DNA of 64,000 nt from DATNPX01 sp036702975 (GTDB taxonomy: Bacteria > Cyanobacteriota > Vampirovibrionia > Obscuribacterales > Obscuribacteraceae). The stretch is from positions 310,001 through 374,000 of the forward strand of contig DATNPX010000016.1 in the NCBI GenBank assembly GCA_036702975.1, written 5' to 3'. The notes below the pieces were generated by a model. It was given only the letters and a program-made list of their open reading frames with translations, searched no databases and was not told where the DNA came from. A program made the translations under genes and the position numbers. This document shows positions 9,714 through 18,689 of the stretch, one piece after another (the first letter of the stretch is position 1; each line of letters opens with the position of its first letter).

Positions 9714-9772
9714 GTCAGAATTTCATAATTCAAACCCGTCACGGATGAGCGTTTCAATTATGAAATTCTGAC
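9714..9772. repeat. long near-perfect inverted repeat between convergent genes
   Basis: Two 22-base arms (9714-9735 and 9751-9772) pair with a single mismatch around a 15-base loop. The outer 17 bases (beginning GTCAGAATTTCATAATT) are perfect. It lies between the YceI gene and the repeat protein, whose 3' ends converge. It may serve as a two-way terminator, but there is no T-tract, and the arm length also fits a REP/MITE-like element. Confidence 0.7.
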
Positions 9773-9865
9773 ACCATGCTCACATCCCAAATCGACACCC
9801 TTGCATCTCCCAATCCCCCCAGCGGAAAGCTCATCAATAGGTCAACCAGCTTGCAAATCGCTGGT

Positions 9866-11224
9866 TCAGCCTTCTTGAGTCAACCAATCGATCAGATCAG
9901 ACTCTGAATAATTGATTTCAGACTCTTTGAATGGACGCGCGCCCACTGTCCATCCCATTTTTGCAACGGCTTGAGGAACTGTACAATCATCTTTCAAGCA
10001 GATATTCAGCACAATCATCGCTTGTTCGACATCCAATACTCCGTTTAGAACATCAAGATAAAGATGTTCAGCCACTGTTCGCAAGCGCTGTTCTTCTTTT
10101 CGAATGGTGCCATCGACATCACCATCGGTGCCAGATTCTGACCGAGAATCGCCGTCTCTGCTTAAATTCCCATCGGCAGATTCAGACTCTGCCCCTTTCG
10201 CAAACTTGCGGACCGGTCCTTTTCCTTTCCCTTGGGCCTTCGCCTTTTCGCGCCCCTCGAGCTTCAAATCGTCCAACTTCAGTCCCGTCAATTGAGCGGC
10301 GAGAGTAGTCAGTGCTTCGCTCGCCAAAAGGCGCTTCTTACTGTCCTCTACGATGTTCTTCTCCAGAACCTCTGCTACGCTTGTATTGTCATCAACCGAA
10401 CTCAATGCCGCTATCGCCTGATTTCGCTGCACCAGCCCCATGCTAATCAGCCGCTGCAATTCAAGCGCAGCCTGCAAACGGGGTTTACTCAAAAGCCGGC
10501 TCTCAACAAGAATCTCGCCGATCAGTTTCGATTTATAAGCGGAAATCTCCATCGCCTCGCAAAAGTCTTCTTCTTTTACCAGTCCCGCCTCGACAAGCAG
10601 ATCGCCCAGCCGCATGGCATCTTTTTCTTGCTTCTGCGGCGTCGATGTTTTCGCGCCTACTTTAAGTCCATTTCTTGCGCAGACCTGCCGCAAGAGCGTC
10701 ACACCTTGAGGTCGCGTAAGCTCCCCCTTGCGAATCCGCTCCTGAACTCGCAGTGCATGCTGCAAAGCCCGAGGAGAGAGCGCACCGATTAAAACAAGCG
10801 TGCGACCAAGAGGCTGCAGGCTGTTGCGATTGTGCGCCAGCCCTTTGGCAAGCTCCAGTTGCGATATAAGTTGTGCACTGACGAGAAGCTGTCCTAACTT
10901 ATTAGATGGAGCCTTGGAGTCTCGATGCCATTTGATCCTGCGCAGCGCGCCCTCGAGGCCAAGACTCTTTTGGTCTTTCAAAAGCGGCACAGCAGCTAGC
11001 AATTTGTCTTCATCCACAAGCTTGTCTTTCAACATCGATTGCGCCTGAATCATCGCGCGCAACTCTTCTCGCGTGAGAGCACCCGTGACGAGTAACACGC
11101 TCCCAAGCGGCATGCCCGTACTGCGCGTCATCATGAGCGCCACCTCCAGCTCCTCAGGACTGAGAAGCGAAAGCTCGGTCAAAATGGTTCCAAGCCGCCA
11201 GTCACTCTTTTTGACTTTCTTCAT
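9866..11224 (-). CDS. protein of tandem GspE/MshEN-N-like repeats, unknown function
   Basis: 452 residues, no signal peptide or membrane segment. Three consecutive units of about 85 residues begin near 11, 112 and 206. Each pairs two half-motifs of the form LG..L...gLls...l..AL (for example LGDLLVEAGLVKEEDF and LIGEILVESRLLSKPRL). This pattern resembles the N-terminal domains of GspE/PilB/MshE assembly ATPases, some of which bind cyclic-di-GMP, but no ATPase follows. A highly charged linker (about 320-375) separates a final helical domain. The kinase at 4969 ends in the same kind of repeat. Probably a cytosolic scaffold or sensor; function unproven. Confidence 0.65.
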   Translation of the reverse strand: MKKVKKSDWRLGTILTELSLLSPEELEVALMMTRSTGMPLGSVLLVTGALTREELRAMIQAQSMLKDKLVDEDKLLAAVPLLKDQKSLGLEGALRRIKWHRDSKAPSNKLGQLLVSAQLISQLELAKGLAHNRNSLQPLGRTLVLIGALSPRALQHALRVQERIRKGELTRPQGVTLLRQVCARNGLKVGAKTSTPQKQEKDAMRLGDLLVEAGLVKEEDFCEAMEISAYKSKLIGEILVESRLLSKPRLQAALELQRLISMGLVQRNQAIAALSSVDDNTSVAEVLEKNIVEDSKKRLLASEALTTLAAQLTGLKLDDLKLEGREKAKAQGKGKGPVRKFAKGAESESADGNLSRDGDSRSESGTDGDVDGTIRKEEQRLRTVAEHLYLDVLNGVLDVEQAMIVLNICLKDDCTVPQAVAKMGWTVGARPFKESEINYSESDLIDWLTQEG

Positions 11225-11397
11225 GACTATTCCGATATTCGGACGTGGATATATACATGCACTTTAACTTGTAAGAGGAGCTTCATCAAGCAATATTTGC
11301 CCACCACAGTCGCAAATCGAAACCGTGACCGCCGCAACACGACTTGGTACTATATTTGACTGGAACTATCAGACACTGAACAGTACGAGTGGGGAAA

Positions 11398-12006
11398 ATG
11401 GCATCAATCGGTCGGTGCGTTCAAGTTTTTTCGATTATGGTGGCAGCCTGTAATTCGTTGCCTTGCCTTGCACAGGGTCCCTCCACGATTCCGGAAAAGC
11501 CGACTAAGATTCGCAATCTGTTCAGAATGATGGGTGGTCAACCCCGCGACGCCCGCAAAGTCGGACTCTCATTTAGCAGTGTCTGCGGCGTTGAAATTTA
11601 CTATCCGAAAGATTGGATCTCGCACGAGCATGAAGAGTTGCCTCCTGATTGGTCTTTGTGGCTCACAAAGGACGGACTGAACGAGATGACGCACATCCAC
11701 ATGGAGGAACGTCCGGCCTACTCACTCGAACAGATTTTGAGCGACGACACTGAAGCTCGAAAAAAGGAAAAACAGCCAGGCAAGGTGACGCAGGGAGTGC
11801 GGAAAAAGATCGGAGACTACAAAGCAGTGCCGGCATTAGAAGCCACTTTTGCCTACGGACCCGACGACAGCATCTTGCGTCACGTCGTCTATTTCGGAAT
11901 TCCACCGAGGGTGCATGCGTTGGTTTTGCAATGCCGGAAAGATGAATATGACGCAGTTAAGGGCGATTTTGAACACATACTTTCGACAATCAGTCTCCAC
12001 GAATAA
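11398..12006 (+). CDS. secreted PsbP-like/DUF1795-like protein
   Basis: About 202 residues. An N-terminal signal peptide (hydrophobic to about residue 25, ending near CLAQG) leads into a small alpha/beta domain. GVEIYYPKDWISHEHEELP followed by an alternating beta pattern resembles PsbP/DUF1795 proteins, which begin with a Y/F-P-x-W 'peptide plus tryptophan' strand. No enzymatic residues stand out. ATG 11398 follows a GGGG box closely; a GTG at 11389 in the same frame is the alternative start. It is monocistronic by spacing. Function unknown. Confidence 0.6.
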   Translation: MASIGRCVQVFSIMVAACNSLPCLAQGPSTIPEKPTKIRNLFRMMGGQPRDARKVGLSFSSVCGVEIYYPKDWISHEHEELPPDWSLWLTKDGLNEMTHIHMEERPAYSLEQILSDDTEARKKEKQPGKVTQGVRKKIGDYKAVPALEATFAYGPDDSILRHVVYFGIPPRVHALVLQCRKDEYDAVKGDFEHILSTISLHE

Positions 12007-12095
12007 GCTGACGCCTATTTCACAGTGCCACCGTATTTAGTATCATCAAGGGAACAATCACCACAAAAGAAGAAACGTTTCATATTCCTTTCAAT

Positions 12096-12116
12096 TCACT
12101 ATATAGTGAGGCTTTT
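12096..12116 (+). terminator. weak hairpin plus T-run after the PsbP-like gene
   Basis: The 14-base palindrome TCACTATATAGTGA is followed by GGC and six T. The usable stem is only about five base pairs, so termination would be weak. It lies 90 bases past the upstream stop and 69 bases before the next start. Confidence 0.35.
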
Positions 12117-12184
12117 TTGGACTAAACTCTTCTGTTGCATTAACGCAAAAGACAAACGCCGAAAGTTACGCAGAGGAAGCTATT

Positions 12185-12988
12185 TTGGGAACCAGCAAGA
12201 ACCGCTTGAGAACCGCCTTTTTAAGTATCAGCATCCTGGGCATCCAGGCTTCAGGAACAGCCGGATTCGCACAATCACTTGACGTCAAGCATCCAAGCCC
12301 TTTACGGGAAGGTCAGAACGCTGCAGTCATCGACAGCTTCGGAGGAGACCAGTTTTGGTGTTTCACAGCTGGTCCTGGAAATTTCACAATCAACTTCAAA
12401 CGCTCTGACCCCCAAGAAGGATTCCCCGTGGGAGGCAAAGCCGGCTTCGGCGCTGTATTCGCTCCAACCACGGCGGGCGCGACTATAAGCGGCAAAGATG
12501 TGATTGGTGGTGCAACTTACAGCGGACACTGCAACAAGCCGACCCGAGTAGTCTGCATGGTTCAAAAGCCGAGCAGCCCACTCGTTCGTCAAACTATCAA
12601 CTACACAATCACAGTAAGCGGTTCCGAAGGTAGCTCTAGTTCGGGTTCGTCCACAAACTCAGATGCATCAGGCGGCGGCTCAGGGGCGGTTGAAACTGGT
12701 GGAACCAGTGGTTTAAGCAGCACCCATGGTGCTACATCAAGCACGGACAGAGTCGCTGGTGTTTACGATGTAATGGTAAATAGTTATGGAGTGGCAAAGT
12801 TCACGAGCGATGGAAACATAACCACCACATCTGGTGCTTCCGGCAAGTGGTCGATGTTTGACGACGCTACCCGAACTTACGTCATCAACATCGACACCGG
12901 CAAATGGACACTGACTTTTGAGCCAGCCCGTGGATTTGTGGACAACAACGGGACACTCATCTTCAGCATGAAGAAAGTAGTTCACTAG
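12185..12988 (+). CDS. secreted protein with Ser/Gly linker, unknown function
   Basis: 267 residues starting at TTG; an AGAGGAAG Shine-Dalgarno lies about five bases before it. The signal peptide ends near FAQS. An N-terminal beta-rich domain of about 115 residues (with GDQFWCFTAGPGNFTINF and two Cys later) is joined by a Ser/Gly/Thr linker (about 140-185) to a C-terminal beta domain beginning near VAGVYDVMVNSYG. The C-terminal pattern resembles simple beta-sandwich 'stand-alone' domains found in many secreted proteins. No catalytic motif is seen. It probably acts in the periplasm or outside. Confidence 0.65.
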   Translation: MGTSKNRLRTAFLSISILGIQASGTAGFAQSLDVKHPSPLREGQNAAVIDSFGGDQFWCFTAGPGNFTINFKRSDPQEGFPVGGKAGFGAVFAPTTAGATISGKDVIGGATYSGHCNKPTRVVCMVQKPSSPLVRQTINYTITVSGSEGSSSSGSSTNSDASGGGSGAVETGGTSGLSSTHGATSSTDRVAGVYDVMVNSYGVAKFTSDGNITTTSGASGKWSMFDDATRTYVINIDTGKWTLTFEPARGFVDNNGTLIFSMKKVVH

Positions 12989-13141
12989 CGCGTAGTTTCC
13001 ATTGCGGAAGACCACTGTTCTCTTATTCTCTGGCGACCGCGACATCAGCGTGAAAAAGCCAATACGCGGACTTGACTGTAACGATCAGGTGGCTCAACCA
13101 GACGTACTGCTTCCGCAGGATACCACTTGAAATTTAACCCA

Positions 13142-13173
13142 GAACGATAGAACAAAAATCGTTCCAGCGTTCT
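13142..13173. promoter_or_regulatory. candidate TetR-family operator
   Basis: Two interleaved inverted repeats lie 63 bases before the tetR start: GAACGAT (13142-13148) with ATCGTTC (13158-13164), and TAGAAC (13148-13153) with GTTCTA (13168-13173). TetR regulators commonly bind such sites in front of their own operon, so autoregulation of tetR-emrA-emrB-tolC is likely. This is inference from position and symmetry. Confidence 0.5.
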
Positions 13174-13235
13174 AAACTGGTATGAAGCATAATCGTGGAG
13201 TACTGTTGGTCATCTCATTGGCAAGCTGGGTAAAC

Positions 13236-13859
13236 ATGAAAACCGAGACAAATGCGAGCAAGACCGACAGGATTATCGAATGCGCCCGGAGGCTGTTTTT
13301 GCTAAATGGCTTCGAAAAAACCACCATGGAAGAGATAGCTCGTTCGCTCTCCATTGGGAAAGGCACTCTTTACGCGCTCTTTCCGAGCAAAGACGAAATA
13401 CTTATGTCGATTTGCGGCGCTCACGTAGACCAATTCTTATGCTTGCTGAGAGACAAACTCACTGAGGTGAAATCCGACTATCTCCAATGCTTGATGGAAA
13501 TGCTCAGGGCATTTGCTACGTCTGTTTACGAAGAAGCACAGAGCATCCGCACGCCTGAAGCCTTTGTTTACATAAGCAAGAATGTAAAACTACGCTTCGA
13601 GACTAAATTCGCGGAACTCAAAAGAATCTTGCGCGCGACGTTGGACAAAGCGGTCGAGAATGGTGAGCTTCCCGCAACGGCTGATACAGCGCACCTTTGC
13701 GAAGTCGTTGTCACGGCAATTACAAGTTATTTCCCGCCCTACGAACGGCAGTTTACGGCCCAATATGCAGAACGCCCAAAGAGAGAGACTTTTGATAAGG
13801 AGCTGAACACGCTCCTGGACCTGCTTTTATACGGACTAAAAGGTACTGGAAGGGCTTAG
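13236..13859 (+). CDS. TetR/AcrR-family transcriptional repressor
   Basis: About 207 residues. The N-terminal HTH domain is textbook: IIECARRLFLLNGFEKTTME, then IARSLSIGKGTLYALFPSKD, with helix 3 at GKGTLYALF. The variable C-terminal domain presumably binds the inducing ligand. I prefer ATG 13236 over 13182 because the longer form adds a hydrophobic stretch unusual for this family, though neither has a strong Shine-Dalgarno. It is followed 79 bases later by emrA of an efflux operon, which it most likely controls. Confidence 0.88.
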   Translation: MKTETNASKTDRIIECARRLFLLNGFEKTTMEEIARSLSIGKGTLYALFPSKDEILMSICGAHVDQFLCLLRDKLTEVKSDYLQCLMEMLRAFATSVYEEAQSIRTPEAFVYISKNVKLRFETKFAELKRILRATLDKAVENGELPATADTAHLCEVVVTAITSYFPPYERQFTAQYAERPKRETFDKELNTLLDLLLYGLKGTGRA

Positions 13860-13938
13860 TCCACCTTCCCAAAATTGAAAACGCGAAAACAGCCACCAAG
13901 GCTTTGTTTTGGCTCGCCCAAAAACGATAGGTGATAAC

Positions 13939-15261
13939 ATGCAAGACAGTTTGAGTTTAGTACAGGGACAGGTGGAAAGTACTGACGCACCTGATTCGCC
14001 TGAGTGCATAACGCCCACAGAGACAATCACTTCCAAGGCACCCACAACAAAGAAAAGAAAGATTCTTATTTCGCTTGTTCTGGTGGCACTAATTGCAGTG
14101 GCGGTTGCAGCTTATCCTCTTGTGCAAGAACTGTTCTCTTATGTCGAAACTGACAACGCGTACATTACCGGGCATGTGCACGGGGTCAGTCCGCGAATAG
14201 CAGGTACAGTAAAAGAGGTTCTGGTCAACGACAATCAAATCGTGAAAGCGGGCGATGTGCTTGCGATTCTCGATGACCGAGATGAGGTTATATCGGTAAG
14301 AAAGGCAGAGGCGCACTTGCAGAAGCTCAGTCGCGATGTCTCTGTTTCAAGCAAGATTATAGCTTATGCTTCGTCCAACGCTTCCGCTGCCGAAAAGACT
14401 GCAGAAGCATCCATTGCCACCGCCCTTAGCTCCATAAGCAAAGAGGAGCATGTTGTTCGCGAAGCCGTTGCAGGCATTGCTATCGCAAAGAATCAGCTAA
14501 CACAAAGAGAAGCGGAGCTACGAAAGGCCCAGTTGGACCTCCACCGCTACACCGCCTTAGAAAAGGCGGGAGCGGTAGCAACAGAGAATCTGGATACAGC
14601 AGAACGGGATTATGACGTCGCCGTAGCCGCTCGCAAGGCGGCTGTCGATGCGGTTGAACAAGCGAACTCGAAATTAGCGCAGGCTCAATCTGAATTAAAC
14701 GTAGCGAAGGCAAAGTGCGTTGAAGCTAAGGCGGCGGCACTACAGGCCAAAGCAGCAAATGCGCAGGTAGATGTAGATTCGGGTCAAAAAACTTCATCGG
14801 AAGGCTCGGTCCAAGAAGCTCAAGTAGACCTAGATAACGCTCGGCTGACACTCAGTTATACGAGAATTGTCGCTCCAATCGACGGACGAGTAGGTCGCAA
14901 AACGATCGAGGTGGGACAAAGGCTGCAACCTGGATCGCAGGTACTGGCATTGGTCAGCAACGACAAGTGGATCGTAGCCAACTACAAAGAGACGCAATTG
15001 CGTGACATTCATGTAGGGCAACCAGTCAAAATCACGATTGATTCCCTGGGCGATCACGTTTTCACCGGTCGTGTTGAGAGCTTCTCTCCCGCATCTGGTG
15101 CCTCATTCGCTCTACTTCCTCCAGACAACGCCACCGGCAATTTTACAAAAATCGTGCAGCGCATTCCTGTGAAGATCGTTTTGAATCAAGCCACCATGAG
15201 GTCTTACGGTGATCGGCTGACGCCAGGAATGTCTTGTGTGGTAAAGGTGAAGGTGCATTAA
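13939..15261 (+). CDS. EmrA-type membrane fusion protein, second efflux set
   Basis: About 440 residues. The start is ATG 13939 with AGGTGA upstream, not an earlier TTG. One membrane anchor (about 40-62) is followed by the lipoyl half ETDNAYITGHVHGVSPRI and a long Ala-rich coiled-coil hairpin (about 110-300). The second lipoyl/barrel part contains VAPIDGRVGRKTIEVGQRL and the FALLPPDNATGNFTKI block shared with the adaptor at 1878. It is the periplasmic bridge of the emrA-emrB-tolC exporter; emrB begins three bases after its stop. Confidence 0.9.
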   Translation: MQDSLSLVQGQVESTDAPDSPECITPTETITSKAPTTKKRKILISLVLVALIAVAVAAYPLVQELFSYVETDNAYITGHVHGVSPRIAGTVKEVLVNDNQIVKAGDVLAILDDRDEVISVRKAEAHLQKLSRDVSVSSKIIAYASSNASAAEKTAEASIATALSSISKEEHVVREAVAGIAIAKNQLTQREAELRKAQLDLHRYTALEKAGAVATENLDTAERDYDVAVAARKAAVDAVEQANSKLAQAQSELNVAKAKCVEAKAAALQAKAANAQVDVDSGQKTSSEGSVQEAQVDLDNARLTLSYTRIVAPIDGRVGRKTIEVGQRLQPGSQVLALVSNDKWIVANYKETQLRDIHVGQPVKITIDSLGDHVFTGRVESFSPASGASFALLPPDNATGNFTKIVQRIPVKIVLNQATMRSYGDRLTPGMSCVVKVKVH

Positions 15262-15264
15262 ATA

Positions 15265-16866
15265 ATGACTACGGCAAGCGGTTCAACCATTTCCGCAAAT
15301 CAAAATCGACAGTTAGGCAAGGAGGCTGAAGTAAGCCTCAGAGATTGGATCGTCGTACTCGGTGCATGCCTGGGCGCTTTTATGGCAGTGCTAGACATCC
15401 AGATTACAAACTCATCTCTGGCCGACATTCAGGGCTCGCTTGGCGCCACAATTGACGAAGGTTCGTGGATCTCGACATCGTATTTGATCGCAGAAATCAT
15501 TGTGATACCACTTAGCGCCTGGCTTTCACGCGCTTTCGGATTCAAACAGTTCCTTCTAGTAAACACCGCTCTATTCGTCGTCTTCTCCTGCTTTTGCGGT
15601 CTGGCTCGAGACCTGACATCAATGATCATTTTTCGCGCCGTACAAGGATTTACCGGCGGTGTTCTCATTCCCCTTGCGATGCAACTCATATTGCAGAGAC
15701 TACCAGAGTCCAAGCAAACGATCGGACTCGCTCTTTTTGGAGTGTCGGCAACCTTTGCTCCCGCTATTGGACCAAGCCTGGGTGGCTGGATTACCGATAA
15801 CTACGGCTGGCCATTTGTGTTCTACCTAAACGTCGTACCTGGTGCCGCTCTCGTTGCTGTCCTTGGTGCCGCTCTCGACAAGACAAAGGCACAGCTCGAT
15901 TTACTGAAGAACGGGGACTGGTTCGGAATAATTTTCATGGCCGTCGGTCTTGGTTGTCTCGAAACCGTTCTAGAGGAAGGCAACAGAAAAGATTGGCTTG
16001 GTTCTGAATTAATCGTGCAGCTGGCTGTAACAGCAACTGTGTCCCTTATAGCGGCATTGATCATCGAGCTAAGAGTTCGCAATCCTTTCGTCGATTTGCA
16101 ACTGTTTGCCAAACGAAATTTCTTGCTGTCTAGCATCGCGAACCTGGCAATTGGAGCCGGTTTATACGCTCCGACTTATCTCACTCCTGTCTATCTATCA
16201 CAGTTACACGGCTACAACGCCGCTCAAACCGGACAGGTCATGATTTGGTTCGGCGTACCGCAGCTATTCGTCAATCCGTTAGTGCCGATGTTAATGAAAA
16301 AGGTTGACCAGAGAGCGCTTATCTTCTTTGGTCTCTTGTTGTTTGTGGTTGGGTTTGCACTAAATATTCCGCTGAACAACGACTTTGCCGGACCGCAACT
16401 TGCACTGCCGCAGATTGTGCGCGCCATTGGTCTTCCGTTCATTTTCATACCACTCTCAGGAGTGGCAACAGCTGGAATTGAACCAGCAAAGCTCGGCTCG
16501 GCATCAGCTCTGTACAACATGACACGAAACTTGGGCGGCTCCTTCGGCATAGCCGGTGCTGGAACATTGCTTACTCTACGCGAAAAGTTTCACTCCCAGT
16601 TTATGGGTGAGTCGATTAGCAGTTATTCACCAGCTTTACAGGAGCGACTCGACTCGCTCGCAGCCAGCTTAACCGCCAGTGGTAACAGTCCAGGGCTTGC
16701 GCAACAACAAAGTATTGCAATCATTGATGCCACCATACGAAAGCAAGCGAATTTGCTGGCCTTTAGCGACTGCTTCTTTATTTTGTCATTCGTCCTCGCT
16801 ATAGGGGCTCTTGCAGTTTTGTTTTTGGAGAGGAGTAATTCAGGAGTCACCCATGGAATGCACTAG
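15265..16866 (+). CDS. EmrB-type DHA2 MFS multidrug pump, second efflux set
   Basis: 533 residues, about 14 membrane segments. It carries the EmrB signatures: FMAVLDIQITNSSLADIQGS in TM1, the EGSWISTSYLIAEIIVIPLS stretch, and motif C (GPSLGGWITDNYGWPFVFYL, about 175-195). This is a closer match to E. coli EmrB than the MFS gene at 236. Proton-driven export of hydrophobic compounds is expected. It follows emrA by three bases, and its 3' end overlaps the tolC start by 14 bases, so translation is probably coupled. Confidence 0.93.
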   Translation: MTTASGSTISANQNRQLGKEAEVSLRDWIVVLGACLGAFMAVLDIQITNSSLADIQGSLGATIDEGSWISTSYLIAEIIVIPLSAWLSRAFGFKQFLLVNTALFVVFSCFCGLARDLTSMIIFRAVQGFTGGVLIPLAMQLILQRLPESKQTIGLALFGVSATFAPAIGPSLGGWITDNYGWPFVFYLNVVPGAALVAVLGAALDKTKAQLDLLKNGDWFGIIFMAVGLGCLETVLEEGNRKDWLGSELIVQLAVTATVSLIAALIIELRVRNPFVDLQLFAKRNFLLSSIANLAIGAGLYAPTYLTPVYLSQLHGYNAAQTGQVMIWFGVPQLFVNPLVPMLMKKVDQRALIFFGLLLFVVGFALNIPLNNDFAGPQLALPQIVRAIGLPFIFIPLSGVATAGIEPAKLGSASALYNMTRNLGGSFGIAGAGTLLTLREKFHSQFMGESISSYSPALQERLDSLAASLTASGNSPGLAQQQSIAIIDATIRKQANLLAFSDCFFILSFVLAIGALAVLFLERSNSGVTHGMH

Positions 16867-18538
16867 TTGGCAGAGGCAAGCAAAATCGCGCAACAGATTC
16901 ACGATTCTCGCCGGACTAACTGCCTCACTCGTCTGTGGTCCCGCGAGTGCTGCCGATGACGCTCTTGCCGGTCACGACTATAAGAAGCAGTTACGCGCCT
17001 ACAGCAACGAGGTGCGCGCGCTCGGCAAGGTTCAACCCCCTGAACTATCCTCACCGATAAGAATCGTGGATAGTAACGAAGCGACAAGGCAGATGCCACA
17101 GCTTCCAACCAAGTCCGTTCAATATAGCCAATTGGTAGGTGATACCACACTAGGCTCAATAAGTGTCTTTCAAGATAATTCACTGCTCATGAGAAGTCCC
17201 AAGCTGTCAGCTTTGATCTCTGTCGAACGCAACCTCAATCCATTTTCGATAGACGCCACACTGTCTCAAGTCGTTAACCTCCGCGATCTATTGAGAGTCG
17301 GTGTTGCAAACAACCTCGATATCAGCGTCTCGCGCAGCGATGCTAAATCTGCGAAATACGATTATTTGAGCGCACTCGGTAAATTTCTACCGGACATCTC
17401 ACTAGGCGATCAGCAGTATTGGTTCAAGGGCAACATATCAATTCCTATCAATAACAAACCAGCCCTCATTGGTTTAACCGGTCCATTCACAATTGCTAAC
17501 GCCGGGTTCAACTATCACGTGTATCAGGGCGGCAAAGTTTTGTTCGGTTCTTTGCAAAAAAAGCACCAGCTCAATGCATCCAATGCAAAAGTGCACGCAA
17601 CTTATAGTGATGCGCTCACCGACATTGCCCGCCGCTACTATCAGCTCGCTTTGGAGGAGAGTCTTCTGCAGATAAGAATTCGTGCGGCGGACACTTCGGA
17701 GGAACAAGTGCGAGTAAGCACGCAACGCTTCGAACATGGATTTGGCACGAACCTCGACGTGCTTCAAGCCAGGCAACAGCTGGCTGCAGACCGTCAAAGC
17801 TTGCTCGACCAGCAAGTTGCTAGACGCCAGTCTGCCATTGATCTCGCTGCCGTCTTGAATTCCGATATGGATACTGACTTAAAACCAGCGGCCACAGTAG
17901 ACAGGAAAATTTTGGTGCAACACGGACGAACCATCGATTCTCTCGTAAAACTCGCCCTGTCGAATCGCCCCGAAATAAAGCAGCTAATGGAACAGCGGAA
18001 AGCTGCGTCGTCTGAGATTGCGGTCGCAGGCTCAGCTTTGCATCCAACAGTAGACTTCGTCGGCAACGTTTACGGCATAGGACCAGACGGTGGAGGACAC
18101 AGTAACATTGATGCTTTGTATTTCCTCGGATTGAACATCAACTGGAAACTAGGCGGACTTGGAACTATAGACGCAGCAAACATCGCCTCGGCCAAAGCCC
18201 GCACTAGCAGTGCAAATGTCGAACTGAAGAAGAAGATAGTTGAGGTCGTTCAGTCGGTCAGAGGTGCCTATATTAAGAGCCTTGCGACCGACCAAAATAT
18301 TGTGGAATCAGATAACAGGGTGGCCGCTGCCGTCGAGGAACTGCGCCTGGCTCAAATCCGCTACCAAACTGGAGTGGGGACCCACCTCGATGTACTCACC
18401 GCACAACGAGACTACACGCAAGCACAGATTACGAAGGCGCAGGCTATCACCAACTTCAACGTAGCCCAAGTACAGCTTGTTCGTGAACTCGGGTTGGTAT
18501 CGATAGATAATCTCGCCGCTAGCAAACCGATTTTGTAG
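16853..18538 (+). CDS. TolC-family outer-membrane channel, second efflux set
   Basis: About 561 residues from ATG 16853, which has CAGGAG upstream. The signal peptide ends near PASAAD. There is an extra domain of about 130 residues before the first OEP repeat, longer than a typical TolC. The two helical repeats carry the usual QARQQLAADRQSLLDQQVAR- and LDVLTAQRDYTQAQ-type motifs. It provides the outer-membrane duct for the EmrAB pair encoded just upstream. Confidence 0.88.
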   Translation: MECTSWQRQAKSRNRFTILAGLTASLVCGPASAADDALAGHDYKKQLRAYSNEVRALGKVQPPELSSPIRIVDSNEATRQMPQLPTKSVQYSQLVGDTTLGSISVFQDNSLLMRSPKLSALISVERNLNPFSIDATLSQVVNLRDLLRVGVANNLDISVSRSDAKSAKYDYLSALGKFLPDISLGDQQYWFKGNISIPINNKPALIGLTGPFTIANAGFNYHVYQGGKVLFGSLQKKHQLNASNAKVHATYSDALTDIARRYYQLALEESLLQIRIRAADTSEEQVRVSTQRFEHGFGTNLDVLQARQQLAADRQSLLDQQVARRQSAIDLAAVLNSDMDTDLKPAATVDRKILVQHGRTIDSLVKLALSNRPEIKQLMEQRKAASSEIAVAGSALHPTVDFVGNVYGIGPDGGGHSNIDALYFLGLNINWKLGGLGTIDAANIASAKARTSSANVELKKKIVEVVQSVRGAYIKSLATDQNIVESDNRVAAAVEELRLAQIRYQTGVGTHLDVLTAQRDYTQAQITKAQAITNFNVAQVQLVRELGLVSIDNLAASKPIL

Positions 18539-18689
18539 AACCACATGCAATACCAGCCACTTAGCTCTTGCCGCCGAAGGCGTCGCAAAAAAATAACTCC
18601 TTATGACTTTCAACGTATTGCTGAGTAATCATACCCGGATGCCCGGTCGTTTTTCTACATCTGTGACACTGTCATTTGCGCTTTCGCAT

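Noticed and set aside
18570..18600. GC-rich inverted repeat next to an A-run after tolC
   Set aside because: The stem is only three to five pairs and the A-run lies on the wrong side for a terminator on either strand.
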